Of a DNA stretch of 64,000 nt, positions 53,501 to 62,620 are shown piece by piece; the first letter of the stretch is position 1, and each line of letters begins with the position of its first letter. The notes under the pieces are model-generated. The model did not search any database. It was not told the DNA's origin and was given only the letters and a program-made list of their open reading frames with translations. The stretch spans positions 15,880-79,879 of the forward strand of contig DGHK01000024.1 of the NCBI GenBank assembly GCA_002392655.1, given 5' to 3'. This DNA comes from Lachnospiraceae bacterium UBA3850. GTDB lineage: Bacteria; Bacillota; Clostridia; Lachnospirales; Lachnospiraceae. A program made the position numbers and the translations under genes.

Positions 53501-53933
53501 CACCCTCATTATCAAGAGTTCCCGTATTGGAGCCTTCAATGCTTGCCACGCAGCCTGAAGCTACAGTGATGTTAACCTCTGATTCCACCGAGGAGTCAAG
53601 TATTAGATCTGCATCAGCGGACGCATGTATAACTTTACCTGTTTCAATGCTTATTTCCTGTTCCTCTTCATCTTCATTTAAAAAGCTTAAGACCAATCCA
53701 CTACCATTATCTGACAGGGTAAAAGTTTCCTGACCATCTATACCCGTCAAAGTATATTTTGACCCATTGTAAGAGACAGCACCTGCCGCTTCAGTTTCAA
53801 TAGTAAACCCATCAGAGTAAAAGCAGGTGATGGCCATAGCAGCTACAGTTGCAAAGCAAACTGCTTTTTTAGCTATATTACTTTTTTCTATATCTATTTT
53901 TTCTTTTTTTATATCTCTATTTATTTTTTTCAT
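50514..53933 (-). CDS. Large secreted protein with Ig-like/MBG-type repeats
   Basis: 1139 residues with a long N-terminal signal (hydrophobic AVCFATVAAMAITCFYSDG, about 24-42, after a basic stretch). The region about 50-300 is Ser/Gly/Asp-rich and may form a beta-helix. Three repeats of about 200 residues follow (roughly 420-1090), each with an unknown beta domain, a DNLSSVTVNGE-type strand, a KAEDEAGN-type motif and a Tyr-rich MBG-like domain. The short C-terminal domain (about 1090-1139) resembles an InlB-like or cell-wall repeat. No LPXTG. Probably a surface or matrix protein. It lies between the FecR and CHASE2 cyclase genes in one operon. Confidence 0.85.
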   Translation of the reverse strand: MKKINRDIKKEKIDIEKSNIAKKAVCFATVAAMAITCFYSDGFTIETEAAGAVSYNGSKYTLTGIDGQETFTLSDNGSGLVLSFLNEDEEEQEISIETGKVIHASADADLILDSSVESEVNITVASGCVASIEGSNTGTLDNEGGIISVSGSNTGDILNRSGEISITGSVSGSSFDNWDVLNIMTDDFDMDELKNSNESAEIHVSDFTMDSTVSGTGYLYADNLVIDGCDSGIVATATSSLKVSSITNYGPSIKVNADTLVTSEGGTFTLQIEGEEIHHIDAEWFEDKTAAWAYKAAPDVNSVGGVSIFYGTEYNMKNYFTTSSDGEVSVMYADFPEGSDEPGTPYSEQPTEVATYRAYYYVAETDTYRDIDGYSNDFEIRYLTKSDDSDMDAELDGTYTTDGTYRYYNTPVTVTPNEGFKMYLTYPDEGDTTFKDKCYIDKDGYYNGVMGVFRRSSDNATSNTTYFEYTAFYVDQLAPEVDKSTVVDENGDTPDVDPVDGAEFHAKKIEFDIHDIWGNDESIFNDALSSVTVNGEGVDITDGVAHVVMSTTKGTKSYDIVATDKAGNVSSMTLSIEYRKTVPTTSLTMSDSYYGTVLATPAVTTDSDQDESEYTYYYKKKGASDDEYSETKPTEVGDYTVKVEIPFTDEYAATQAEADFSISYLPRPEVAYTLSGTEGNNGYYKSDVYLYAPDGYEISSLIDGTYGEYVSYNDNLDGIYLRRISDGATTNYIAVEKVWIDKTAPYIPDKGLDSDGYELEMGEGQTIKAKSLSFSVTDDNLSSVTVNGEAVTVSEGKADIKVYASPDVSKSFAIKAEDEAGNTSSLSFTLEYGQKLVPTASVSLDDYYVGQVYEPTLTTDSDGKDSVIYEYKKTGNIESEYSTAKPIEAGTYMVRATIPETATYKGISCTDEYELSFLDAPKNPYIINGTKGKKDYYITDVYLTSDDDYSISSTFRGAYGARVPYSAAGQLIYLRRKSDGALTNAITVSEKLKIDKDMPVFAASEYVGKNSGVQGKVYSDEYSVSISDEHLEKVLVDGNEIDVAGGKATAKLNPENGIKTFSIKAEDEAGNINSVSVEVSATWLKDRVIPADKVLPLVGNEGYKLSGGKWKVNGDSTVYSGGRDVYVKKDGSYTFSKVD

Positions 53934-53946
53934 ATAGCCATCCTCC

Positions 53947-54852
53947 TTACTTCCATTCTATTGTTATATCTCTTTCAACAGGCTTACTGAAGTCGTAGTC
54001 CCATTTACCGCTTGCTGCAGGACTGAGAATTGGCTCTTCAGCCTTTTCACCCTTCTTAACAGTCTGTGTTCCGAAGACCTCTCCTTTATACATAAATGTT
54101 ACATAGTACGGTCCTTCAAGTATTCTTGTAATTTCAGGATTTGTAATCGACAGTTCCTTACCTTCATCATTTATTCCCTTGAGCTTCAGAAGCACACTAT
54201 CAGGAAGTGTTGAGTAGTCGATATCAGTCGGCTCAGATACATAGTCAGTCGTTGTTCCATCCTCATAGATAGTTACTTCCTTACCCTTCATAACACTAAC
54301 AGAATTCTTATCAATCGTGCCATCCTTAAAGAGAAGTCTTGTATCAACCTGTCCATCAAAGACACATACCCTTGTGTACTTAACGCCATCTACCTCATAT
54401 GTCATAACAAAGAAAACAGTTCCACGGACAGACATCGTAGAGTTTGGGGTATTTACCTCATACGTTGAATCCTCAGAAAGTTTATTCTGTATATCATTCG
54501 TAATCGACCCCTTCAGAACTTCTATTTTAGTTTTGCTGTCTGATGCATCTCCTGACGCTTTAAGAAGTATCTCAGTCTGCTCCTCAAGATATATAAACTT
54601 ATCATCATCAGCCTGGATTGAGAGCTTACCGGCATCTAGTGAAACCTTATCACCGGATTCAAGCACCATATTGACATATGGAGCTATATCCCCCTTCTCT
54701 TCACGAAATACATTGGCAGTACCATCCACCTCAAAGATTTTAAGTAAACGATACTCCTCTTCTTTGTTTCTCAAAAGAAGTACTACAGCAGTTACTGCCG
54801 CAATAACAAATATTAAAGAAATAATAATAATGATTTTTTTCTTACCTGCCAT
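53947..54852 (-). CDS. Membrane-anchored FecR-domain protein
   Basis: 301 residues: an N-terminal helix (about 5-27), then an extracytoplasmic FecR domain (about 40-170) with the diagnostic NTPNSTMSVRGTVFFV strand. A C-terminal extension (about 225-301) ends in a repeat-like YYVTFMYKGEVFGTQTVKKG segment. FecR-domain proteins outside iron-sensing systems often accompany CHASE2 cyclases and are thought to sense or bind surface ligands. Here it lies 13 bp before the large secreted protein, which is a natural candidate ligand. Confidence 0.9.
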   Translation of the reverse strand: MAGKKKIIIIISLIFVIAAVTAVVLLLRNKEEEYRLLKIFEVDGTANVFREEKGDIAPYVNMVLESGDKVSLDAGKLSIQADDDKFIYLEEQTEILLKASGDASDSKTKIEVLKGSITNDIQNKLSEDSTYEVNTPNSTMSVRGTVFFVMTYEVDGVKYTRVCVFDGQVDTRLLFKDGTIDKNSVSVMKGKEVTIYEDGTTTDYVSEPTDIDYSTLPDSVLLKLKGINDEGKELSITNPEITRILEGPYYVTFMYKGEVFGTQTVKKGEKAEEPILSPAASGKWDYDFSKPVERDITIEWK

Positions 54853-54873
54853 AACATAATTCCTATATTAAAA

Positions 54874-56418
54874 CTAAATTTTAACCAGATCCCTCTTTAT
54901 CTTCTTGGTCGAGCTTCTCTCAAATGGCTTATCTCTTAATTCAAGACCAGCTATTGAACGATACGTCGGCTGAGTACTGTTATATTCATCAAGAAATTTC
55001 TGAATCTCTGCTCTCACAGCTTCATCATCTAGTCCTCTTTGCTCTGCAACAGCCTTATCAGGGTATACAACTGCAACCAAACCATACTTTCCACCAACTA
55101 CAACTATCTCTCCGATAAGCGGACAGACTCCAAGTTTGTTTTCCAATTCCTCAGGCGATACATTTTCACCATTTGAAAGAATGATCAGATTCTTTATACG
55201 ACCACTCAGGAATAAGAATCCATCCTCATCCATATAACCCTTATCTCCGGTATGAAGCCATCCATCTCTCAGAACCTCAGAGGTTTCCTCAGGCATCTTA
55301 TAGTACTGCTTCATTACACTCGTGCCCCTGACAAGGATTTCTCCTTCAGGAGAGAAGGATACCTCAACGTTTGGAAGAGGTTTCCCTACAGAGCCATACT
55401 TATAATCCAGAGGAGTATTCGCACTGATTACAGGCGAGCATTCTGACATACCATAGCCTTCAAGAACCTTGATATCCAGATCACGGAACTGATCCAGATA
55501 ATAATCATCCAGATGCGCACCACCTGTAAAGATATATCGCATACGTCCGCCAAATATCTGTAAAGCGGTTTCTCTTCTTTTCTCCGGATCCTCAACTGCA
55601 TTTACCCTCTTGAATATAGTTTCAATCATAAGCGGAACCATAAGCATAGTTTGAGGTTGGAATATACTCATATTACGTATCATATGCATAAAGCTGTCGT
55701 TTACACATATAACCGCACCTCGGGCAAAGCCTCTCAGCCAGTCCATAACCAGACAGAAAGCATGATGCACCGGAAGAACATTCAGTAGCACAACTCCGGG
55801 TGCCGTCGAAAATGACATAGCCTCCAGGTTTGATGCCAAGTTATTCTGTGTAAGCATAACGCCCTTACTTTTCCCTGTAGTACCGGACGTAAACATGATC
55901 ATGGCTATATCATCAGGCTCCGGTCCGTTAACGTCTTCAGATTCTTCTCCGACACGCTTAAGAATCGCAAGATTTTCCATATTATCAGAGGCAAATGCTT
56001 CTTCAGGTTCATTCTCATCCAGAAGCCATATCTTTTTTACGGCTTTACATTTATCAAATATTAAATCTGCAAGGTCCTTCTTATCTACATCCAGAAAAAC
56101 ACCCTCAGCATCCGCTCGATTTACCAGTTCAACAAGCTCTTCTCCCGGAAACCCCTTATCAAGTGGAACTGCTGTCATACATCCTGTGACAACACCGAGA
56201 TAGCTCTCGATCCACCATACGCTGCTTCCTCCGATAAATGCTATATGCTTCTTTTCAAAACCTTCTGCCACAAGTCCCTTACGTATTAAAACCAGATTAT
56301 TATATATCTCAGAATATTTTCTCTCTTTTATTTCCTTCTTAACGAGCCACTTGACCGCGGTAAGATCAGCATATTCCCTATTACTGTTCTCCATTACCTT
56401 ACGAATAAGATCACTCAT
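54874..56418 (-). CDS. AMP-forming acyl-CoA synthetase / long-chain fatty acid ligase family
   Basis: 514 residues. The AMP-binding motif is MFTSGTTGKSKGV (about 173-185), with YGMSEC, the WLHTGD block and the C-terminal lysine region (SSTKKIKRDLV). It would adenylate a carboxylic acid and pass it to CoA or a carrier protein. Substrate choice is not readable. It leads the FecR-secreted protein-CHASE2 operon, an unusual partner for these genes, possibly for lipid or surface modification. An extended -10 promoter lies upstream. Confidence 0.9.
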   Translation of the reverse strand: MSDLIRKVMENSNREYADLTAVKWLVKKEIKERKYSEIYNNLVLIRKGLVAEGFEKKHIAFIGGSSVWWIESYLGVVTGCMTAVPLDKGFPGEELVELVNRADAEGVFLDVDKKDLADLIFDKCKAVKKIWLLDENEPEEAFASDNMENLAILKRVGEESEDVNGPEPDDIAMIMFTSGTTGKSKGVMLTQNNLASNLEAMSFSTAPGVVLLNVLPVHHAFCLVMDWLRGFARGAVICVNDSFMHMIRNMSIFQPQTMLMVPLMIETIFKRVNAVEDPEKRRETALQIFGGRMRYIFTGGAHLDDYYLDQFRDLDIKVLEGYGMSECSPVISANTPLDYKYGSVGKPLPNVEVSFSPEGEILVRGTSVMKQYYKMPEETSEVLRDGWLHTGDKGYMDEDGFLFLSGRIKNLIILSNGENVSPEELENKLGVCPLIGEIVVVGGKYGLVAVVYPDKAVAEQRGLDDEAVRAEIQKFLDEYNSTQPTYRSIAGLELRDKPFERSSTKKIKRDLVKI

Positions 56419-56491
56419 TTTTCGTATCCTCCTGATAAGCTCAAATAGCTTACGGAACTCCTGTGTTTAGTCCACACTATTAACCTATCAT

Positions 56492-56500
56492 ATTATATCA
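56492..56500 (-). promoter_or_regulatory. Extended -10 promoter of the acyl-CoA synthetase operon
   Basis: TGATATAAT on the minus strand gives a perfect -10 with the TGn extension; no good -35 is seen. It lies about 75 bp before the start codon. Confidence 0.5.
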
Positions 56501-56534
56501 CAAGTATCGTAAAAATATGATATATTAAAAAAAA

Positions 56535-56569
56535 TATAACCCACTGAGAATAATCCCCAGTGGGTTATA
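56535..56569 (-). terminator. Terminator of the V-ATPase operon
   Basis: A perfect 12-bp stem, TATAACCCACTG (56535-56546) against CAGTGGGTTATA (56558-56569), followed on the minus strand by eight T residues. It lies directly after the subunit D stop codon. Confidence 0.93.
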
Positions 56570-56570
56570 A

Positions 56571-57227
56571 CTACTTTTCTGAATAATGATGTGCCTCTTC
56601 AAGCATCATCGACTTAACCTTCATCAGACGAACCTGAGTACTTCTCTCATTTTCATCCAGCTTCATCGTTATATACTTGATGCTCTCCTGTGTCTCCGGA
56701 ATGATTACATGCTCCAGCGCATTAACTCTTCTTCTGGTCTTCTCTATCTCAGCAGCCATAAGCTGGCAGGATTTTTCAACCTCCGCAAGCTTGAGCATAT
56801 CAGGAAATACTGCAGCCAGTGAATCAACTGCACCATCGAGATCACCTGACGTAAAAGCAAAACCATATGAGTATATATCATTCTCATCCGGTGTACGTGT
56901 TTTAAAATCAAACACCGGAATATCAACACTCATTACATTTTTCTTATCCTGGACAAGAGACACCTCCTGCTTAGGTGCCATAAGGGCTGTTCGCAGAGTC
57001 TGTTCAGACATGCCGGCCTTAGCAAGAACGAAATTCTTATTTGCAGCATCAATTCCCTTCTCCACCTTCTCACGGAGTTCCATATTAACCTTAACAAGCT
57101 CCAGGAACTCACGCATAAGCTCATCACGCTTATCCTTTAAGAGTCTATGTCCCTTTACGGCAGTATTCAGTTTCTTTTTAAGTCTCGTCAACTCCATACG
57201 AGTTGGGATAACTGTTTGTGTTGCCAT
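56571..57227 (-). CDS. ntpD: V-type ATPase subunit D
   Basis: 218 residues, the usual length. The N-terminal TRMELTRLKKKLNTAVKGHRLLKDKRDELM is the classic D-subunit start, and the C-terminal helix (about 165-215) pairs with it to form the central rotor stalk. It is the last gene of the operon and directly precedes the terminator; 95 bp separate it from subunit B, including a small ATATTCG/CGAATAT hairpin. Confidence 0.97.
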   Translation of the reverse strand: MATQTVIPTRMELTRLKKKLNTAVKGHRLLKDKRDELMREFLELVKVNMELREKVEKGIDAANKNFVLAKAGMSEQTLRTALMAPKQEVSLVQDKKNVMSVDIPVFDFKTRTPDENDIYSYGFAFTSGDLDGAVDSLAAVFPDMLKLAEVEKSCQLMAAEIEKTRRRVNALEHVIIPETQESIKYITMKLDENERSTQVRLMKVKSMMLEEAHHYSEK

Positions 57228-57322
57228 ATCTTCTACCTTTCGAAGTTATATTCTTCACAAAGTATATTCGCGAGCAAGACGAATATGAAAACCTGAGTAA
57301 ATTCGGCTTGCCGCGGAAAATC

Positions 57323-58687
57323 TTAATAGTATTGATCCAAGAATTTATCATTAATTCTTTTGAGCTCTGATCTTGGCAGAATACGAAGTAGCTCCCATCC
57401 GATGTTCAGTGTCTCTTCGATATCACGATCCGCCTGATATCCCTGTGATACATACTTCTTCTCGAACTCTTCTGCAAATTTAGCATAAAGAAGATCGATA
57501 TCTGTAAGTGCTGCCTCACCAAGGATTACCATAAGCTCCTTAGCCTCTTTACCACGAGCATAAGCTGAGAACAGCTGGTTCATGGTAGCCGCATGATCGG
57601 CTCTTGTCTTTCCTTCACCGATACCCTTATCCTTCAGACGTGAAAGCGAAGGAAGAACATCGATAGGAGGTGTTACACCCTTACGATAAAGCTCACGTGA
57701 AAGGATTATCTGTCCCTCAGTGATGTATCCTGTAAGGTCAGGGATAGGATGAGTCTTATCATCCTCAGGCATGGTAAGGATTGGGATCATTGTGATAGAT
57801 CCGTTCTTTCCACGCTGACGTCCTGCTCTTTCATACATAGTCGCAAGGTCCGTATACATATATCCAGGATATCCACGACGTCCCGGAACCTCTTTACGAG
57901 CTGCAGATATCTCACGAAGAGCGTCTGCATAGTTTGTGATATCTGTCATGATTACAAGTACGTGCATTCCTTTTTCGAAAGCAAGATACTCTGCTGCAGT
58001 CAGTGCCATACGAGGTGTTGAAATACGCTCTACGGCAGGGTCGTTAGCAAGGTTGATGAAAAGAACTGTTCTGTCGATAGCTCCACTCTCACGGAAGGAC
58101 TCTTCGAAGAAGTGAGCTTCCTCAAATGTGATACCCATCGCTGCAAATACAACGGCGAACTCTTCGTCCTTACCCTTAACCTTAGCCTGACGTGCTATCT
58201 GTGCTGCAAGCTGTGCATGTGGAAGACCTGAAGCTGAGAAAATAGGCAGCTTCTGTCCACGAACAAGTGTATTAAGTCCATCGATTGCAGAAATACCTGT
58301 CTCGATAAACTCTGAAGGATATGCTCTTGCTGCCGGATTCATAGGCAGACCGTTTATATCCATTCTTGCATCCGGAAGGATCTCCGGACCACCATCTATG
58401 GTACGTCCAAGTCCGTCAAAGACACGACCGAGCATATCTCCCGATACGCCAAGCTCGAGTGAACGTCCAAGGAACTTAACCTTACTACTCTCCAGGTTGA
58501 TACCTGTAGCACTATCGAAAAGCTGAACCAATGCATTGCTGCCATCTATCTCAAGAACCTTACAACGACGCTTCTCGCCATTTGCAAGCTCTATCTCACC
58601 CAGCTCGTCATACTTTACATTTTCTACTTCCTTTACCAGCATAAGCGGGCCGGCAACTTCCTGTATAGTACGATACTCCTTAGGCAT
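57323..58687 (-). CDS. ntpB: V-type ATPase subunit B
   Basis: 454 residues, standard length for the non-catalytic nucleotide subunit. The N-terminal [15 protein letters not shown], the [16 protein letters not shown] block in place of Walker A and the C-terminal [16 protein letters not shown] are diagnostic. It forms the alternating A3B3 ring with subunit A. Its start shares one base with the subunit A stop, so translation is coupled. Confidence 0.98.
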   Translation of the reverse strand: MPKEYRTIQEVAGPLMLVKEVENVKYDELGEIELANGEKRRCKVLEIDGSNALVQLFDSATGINLESSKVKFLGRSLELGVSGDMLGRVFDGLGRTIDGGPEILPDARMDINGLPMNPAARAYPSEFIETGISAIDGLNTLVRGQKLPIFSASGLPHAQLAAQIARQAKVKGKDEEFAVVFAAMGITFEEAHFFEESFRESGAIDRTVLFINLANDPAVERISTPRMALTAAEYLAFEKGMHVLVIMTDITNYADALREISAARKEVPGRRGYPGYMYTDLATMYERAGRQRGKNGSITMIPILTMPEDDKTHPIPDLTGYITEGQIILSRELYRKGVTPPIDVLPSLSRLKDKGIGEGKTRADHAATMNQLFSAYARGKEAKELMVILGEAALTDIDLLYAKFAEEFEKKYVSQGYQADRDIEETLNIGWELLRILPRSELKRINDKFLDQYY

Positions 58688-60459
58688 TAGTCATCCTCCT
58701 TTCCGATAAGTCCTGATATCTCACGGATAAGTGCATCATGCACTTCCTTATATCTCTCCTCAATGTTACTCTCTTCTGTATACTTATAACGACCGATATC
58801 CTCACGAACTGACATAGCTACGATATCGTTTATGTTTGCGCCTTCCTTTAATGCCTTTAGGCTCTCTTCATAGAAGAGATAAACCAGCTTCTGCATATAG
58901 AACTGCTTCTGTATAGATGTATATGTATCTATCTCATCAAAGGAATTCTGATGAAGGAAGTCCTCTCTTATTGATCTGGCAGCCTCCATCTTAAGTCTAT
59001 CCTGTGGAGAAAGAGCATCCATTCCGACCATCTTAACGATTTCATTAAGTGATGCTTCCTCCTGAAGAAGGCTCATAAGCTCCTGCCTGAGCTTCATCCA
59101 GTCTTCGTCGACATTTTCATCAAACCAGCCCTTTATCTCATCGAGGTAAAGACTGTAGCTGTTCAGCCAGTTGATAGCAGGGAAATGTCTCTGATAAGCA
59201 AGCTGTGCATCCAGTGACCAGAACACCTTTACAATACGAAGTGTAGCCTGTGAAACCGGCTCTGATATATCACCACCAGGAGGCGATACAGCACCGATTG
59301 CTGAAAGCGCTCCATCTCTCTCATCACTTCCGAGACATACAACATGTCCTGCTCTCTCGTAGAACTGTGCAAGACGAGATGCAAGGTAAGCAGGATAACC
59401 TTCCTCACCCGGCATTTCCTCAAGACGTCCTGACATCTCACGAAGAGCCTCTGCCCAACGAGATGTTGAATCAGCCATAAGAGCTACTGAATAACCCATA
59501 TCACGGAAGTACTCAGCAAGTGTGATACCTGTATAGATAGAAGCCTCACGGGCCGCAACAGGCATATCTGAAGTATTTGCAATAAGGATTGTTCTCTTCA
59601 TAAGTGACTCGCCTGTACGAGGATCCTTAAGCTCAGGGAACTCGTTCAGAACGTCCGTCATCTCATTTCCACGCTCTCCACAACCGATATATACAACTAT
59701 CTCTGCATCTGCCCACTTAGCAAGCTGATGCTGGATTACTGTCTTACCTGAACCGAAAGGTCCCGGAACTGCAGCAACACCACCCTTTGCAATAGGGAAA
59801 AATGTATCTACAACTCTCTGTCCTGTTATAAGCGGCTGACGTGGTGGAAGCTTTTTCTTGTAAGGACGACCCTTACGAACCGGCCACTTCTGCATCATAG
59901 TCAGCTTCTTCTCTCCATCGGCTGTATCAACAACAGCAACAGTATCCTCAACCGTGAAGGAACCGCTCTCTATACTCTTAATTGTTCCCTCTATACCATA
60001 AGGAACCATGATCTTCTGAGTAACAACCTCAGTCTCCTGTACAGTACCGATTATATCTCCGGCAACTACACTATCTCCGACTTTAGCAGTAGCAACGAAG
60101 TCCCATTTCTTCTCTCTGTCAAGCGAAGGTACCTCAACACCTCTTTCAAGGAGGTTTCCACCGGTCACTTCCATAATCTTTGTAAGAGGTCTCTGGATAC
60201 CATCATAGATGGAACCCATAAGTCCGGGACCAAGTTCAACAGAAAGAGGTACATTTGTAGACTCAACCGGCTCACCCGGTCCAAGTCCAGAAGTTTCCTC
60301 GTAAACCTGAATAGATGCCTCATCACCGTGCATCTCTATTATCTCGCCTATAAGTCTCTCATTACTAACACGAACAACGTCGAACATATCCGCGTCACGC
60401 ATGCCCGTAGCTATAACAAGAGGTCCGGCAACCTTCTTTATCTTACCAACTACTCCCAT
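58687..60459 (-). CDS. ntpA: V-type ATPase catalytic subunit A
   Basis: 590 residues. Walker A is GPFGSGKTV (about residues 234-242), as in catalytic A subunits, with the archaeal/V-type insertion (about 110-200) and the [24 protein letters not shown] active-site region. It hydrolyses or makes ATP in the A3B3 ring. It lies 14 bp after subunit F. Confidence 0.98.
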   Translation of the reverse strand: MGVVGKIKKVAGPLVIATGMRDADMFDVVRVSNERLIGEIIEMHGDEASIQVYEETSGLGPGEPVESTNVPLSVELGPGLMGSIYDGIQRPLTKIMEVTGGNLLERGVEVPSLDREKKWDFVATAKVGDSVVAGDIIGTVQETEVVTQKIMVPYGIEGTIKSIESGSFTVEDTVAVVDTADGEKKLTMMQKWPVRKGRPYKKKLPPRQPLITGQRVVDTFFPIAKGGVAAVPGPFGSGKTVIQHQLAKWADAEIVVYIGCGERGNEMTDVLNEFPELKDPRTGESLMKRTILIANTSDMPVAAREASIYTGITLAEYFRDMGYSVALMADSTSRWAEALREMSGRLEEMPGEEGYPAYLASRLAQFYERAGHVVCLGSDERDGALSAIGAVSPPGGDISEPVSQATLRIVKVFWSLDAQLAYQRHFPAINWLNSYSLYLDEIKGWFDENVDEDWMKLRQELMSLLQEEASLNEIVKMVGMDALSPQDRLKMEAARSIREDFLHQNSFDEIDTYTSIQKQFYMQKLVYLFYEESLKALKEGANINDIVAMSVREDIGRYKYTEESNIEERYKEVHDALIREISGLIGKEDD

Positions 60460-60473
60460 GGAGTATCTCCTTT

Positions 60474-60800
60474 CTACTCTCCGAAGAGGATATCACTACC
60501 TACAGCCTGTTCAACTGAACGACGTACAGCCATGATACCGTCTCCGGTATTACCATTCACTCCCGGTATCTGAATGATAGCCGGCAGCATAGATTCTTTA
60601 TATTTATCTATCACCTTTTTGCTTCCCTGAGCAAGCGCCTCGGTGATATATATTATTCCGTATCCGCTGTTTACAAGTGATTTCAGTGTCTTCTCAGCAT
60701 CCTCTACTCCATCTACCGGAAATGTAGCAAGTCCAAGTGAGGCAAAACCATAGATACTGTCATAATCACCTATTACAGCAATTTTGTTATCCTCATCCAT
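60474..60800 (-). CDS. ntpG: V-type ATPase subunit F
   Basis: 108 residues with the F-subunit pattern: [18 protein letters not shown] at the N-terminus and [10 protein letters not shown] in the middle. It binds the central stalk with subunit D and can regulate ATP hydrolysis. The gene overlaps the end of subunit C by 8 bp. The Enterococcus name for this subunit is NtpG. Confidence 0.93.
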   Translation of the reverse strand: MDEDNKIAVIGDYDSIYGFASLGLATFPVDGVEDAEKTLKSLVNSGYGIIYITEALAQGSKKVIDKYKESMLPAIIQIPGVNGNTGDGIMAVRRSVEQAVGSDILFGE

Positions 60801-61764
60801 ACATCTTCCTTACCCTTTCCGAGATAGCCTCATTACTGAAACCATTTGCCTTTGCAGTCATGATTATACGTGCCATCCTGATCTCATTCTGCTTTGCCAG
60901 GAAAAATGCAACTATAGGTCCGCTTGACTGAATATTTGATTTCTGTCCCATTATCATGCTCATGATGTAATCATCACACCATTTCTCAAATGCAGAGAAG
61001 GAATCCTTAAGTGCTTCAACAGCATCCTGGAAACCGGCATTATTCAGAAATTCATATACAGCATCTCGTCCTGTTGCAGCAGCTGTGGCAAGTCTCTTAA
61101 CATCAAATGTTCTATTTGGTGCAAGCGCATCCTCGATCATCTGAATCGGCCGTCTGGTATCGGCAGCTCTAACCGCTATCTTGATATCGGCTATAACAAC
61201 TTTTACTTCAGCATAATCAGCTATAAACTGATCCTTAGAAGTAGCTGCAGCCTTTTCCGTAGCATCCAGACACGCTCTGTCTATCATAATATCAAGTCTT
61301 TGTCCGTCTCTGGTTGTGAGCATCAGATCAAGTGCTTCCTCTGCAAGCTTCTGCATATCAGCAGGAAGCTTCTCGAAGTCCTTTTCTTTGATGATATTCA
61401 TCATCTGATCCTTACCATACTTGTCATGATCATAAAATGCCTGACCGTCGTCCAGTCCTGAATATACCTCTTTTATTGCAGCCTTCAGATTATGATACAG
61501 CTCCTGAACAAACAGAACATCCGTTATCTCCGCTCCGACTCCCAAGGTCTTAAGAAGCTTCATCTGATTTTCTTCCTCAGTCGCAAGAACTGTTTCCATA
61601 TCACTGTTTAAGGAACTGTCTCCCCAGCCCTTTTCAGTGAGGTACGATAGAACCTCGCTCTCGCTTTTCATTCCGATCATTGACTGAATATCAGAATCAG
61701 TCAGAAGAGACTTTTCCTTGACACGAATACTTGCAACTGCGTAGATGTAATCCGCATCTCTCAT
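60793..61764 (-). CDS. ntpC: V-type ATPase subunit C (d-subunit)
   Basis: 323 residues, helical, with the DADYIYAVASIRVKEKSLL start and three repeated helical bundles typical of subunit C/AC39. It caps the membrane ring and links it to the central stalk. It lies 21 bp after subunit E. Confidence 0.93.
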   Translation of the reverse strand: MRDADYIYAVASIRVKEKSLLTDSDIQSMIGMKSESEVLSYLTEKGWGDSSLNSDMETVLATEEENQMKLLKTLGVGAEITDVLFVQELYHNLKAAIKEVYSGLDDGQAFYDHDKYGKDQMMNIIKEKDFEKLPADMQKLAEEALDLMLTTRDGQRLDIMIDRACLDATEKAAATSKDQFIADYAEVKVVIADIKIAVRAADTRRPIQMIEDALAPNRTFDVKRLATAAATGRDAVYEFLNNAGFQDAVEALKDSFSAFEKWCDDYIMSMIMGQKSNIQSSGPIVAFFLAKQNEIRMARIIMTAKANGFSNEAISERVRKMYG

Positions 61765-61785
61765 ATTATTCTCCCTTATATGGAT

Positions 61786-62376
61786 CTACCAGAGAATCCC
61801 ATTTACTATATCCATCAGTTCATCTCTGTTCTCATCAAATATGGCATCAAACGAAGAATTAATCTCTATATTGCCATACTTCAGAATAAATCCGCCTTCA
61901 ATATCTACTGTATTCTTGGAAAGAACAACTGTTCCGCCCTTTTTCGTAGCGACTACATTTGCCTTCGATTCGAAATCATCAGGCACTCTTCCCATATCCT
62001 TTTCGCTCAACATAAGCTCACCCTTATCAGCCTGCACAGACTTTTCAAGGAGCTTAAGAAGGGTTTCGAAATAATCTTCCTTACCCTGAATGAGAAGCTT
62101 TACTTTAGCTTTACGAAGGATATCATCTATGAGGAACTGCTTTGTTTCAAGAAGTATCAGCTTCTCAGCCTGTTCGCACTGAGACTGAGTCTTCTTATTT
62201 TCATCAGCCAGTTTCCTGTTAAGCTTTTCATCAGCAGAAGATATATACGCCTGATACTTTTTTTCTGCATCTTCCTTTGCAGACTTTGCAGCAGCTTCGG
62301 CGGCAGAAACGATACTTGCAGCTTCTTTCTCGGCCTCAAGCTCGATTTCTTTCGTTATCTTATCTATTCCCGCCAT
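61786..62376 (-). CDS. ntpE: V-type ATPase subunit E (peripheral stalk)
   Basis: 196 residues. A long charged helix (about 5-100; EKEAASIVSAAEAAAKSAKEDA) and a C-terminal alpha/beta head with NTVDIEGGFILKYGNIEINSS match subunit E, which forms the outer stalk. It follows a 244-bp gap holding the multi-hairpin element and has a good ribosome site (AGAAAGGAGAAG). Confidence 0.95.
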   Translation of the reverse strand: MAGIDKITKEIELEAEKEAASIVSAAEAAAKSAKEDAEKKYQAYISSADEKLNRKLADENKKTQSQCEQAEKLILLETKQFLIDDILRKAKVKLLIQGKEDYFETLLKLLEKSVQADKGELMLSEKDMGRVPDDFESKANVVATKKGGTVVLSKNTVDIEGGFILKYGNIEINSSFDAIFDENRDELMDIVNGILW

Positions 62377-62440
62377 ATCTTCTCCTTTCTATATCTTGTC
62401 ATTTATTTAATTTCATTCGATAACCTTTAATTGTTATGTA

Positions 62441-62596
62441 ACTACGATTCGGAAAGTCCGCACTTCGTGCTCTATTGTCTGCTTCCGCAGACACTTTCCT
62501 CATCTACGTTACAGTAACATGCTTCGCATGTTACTACGAAATCATCATACTTATATCTTAGCTTGCAAGCAAGCACGATATAAGTATGCTGATTTC
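62441..62596. repeat. Multi-hairpin structured element inside the V-ATPase operon
   Basis: Four stem-loops are packed into about 150 bp. GGAAAGT/ACTTTCC (62451-62457, 62493-62499) encloses GCAC/GTGC (62460-62470) and GTCTGC/GCAGAC (62477-62492). AGTAACATGC pairs with GCATGTTACT around a TTC loop (62513-62535). A 20-bp stem with one mismatch (62538-62557 against 62577-62596) encloses GCTTG/CAAGC. ACTACGA occurs at 62441-62447 and 62533-62539. It separates subunits K and E. It may be a palindromic repeat, a non-autonomous mobile element, or an RNA processing and stability signal. Confidence 0.75.
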
Positions 62597-62620
62597 TATA
62601 ACAATTAAGTATTTACATGA

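Noticed and set aside
56677..57288. Plus-strand frame of 203 residues
   Set aside because: Antisense to subunit D; Ser-rich with no family features.
61780..62430. Plus-strand frame of 216 residues opposite subunit E
   Set aside because: Antisense to a well-supported V-ATPase gene; composition is low-complexity Phe/Leu/Ile as expected of a shadow frame.
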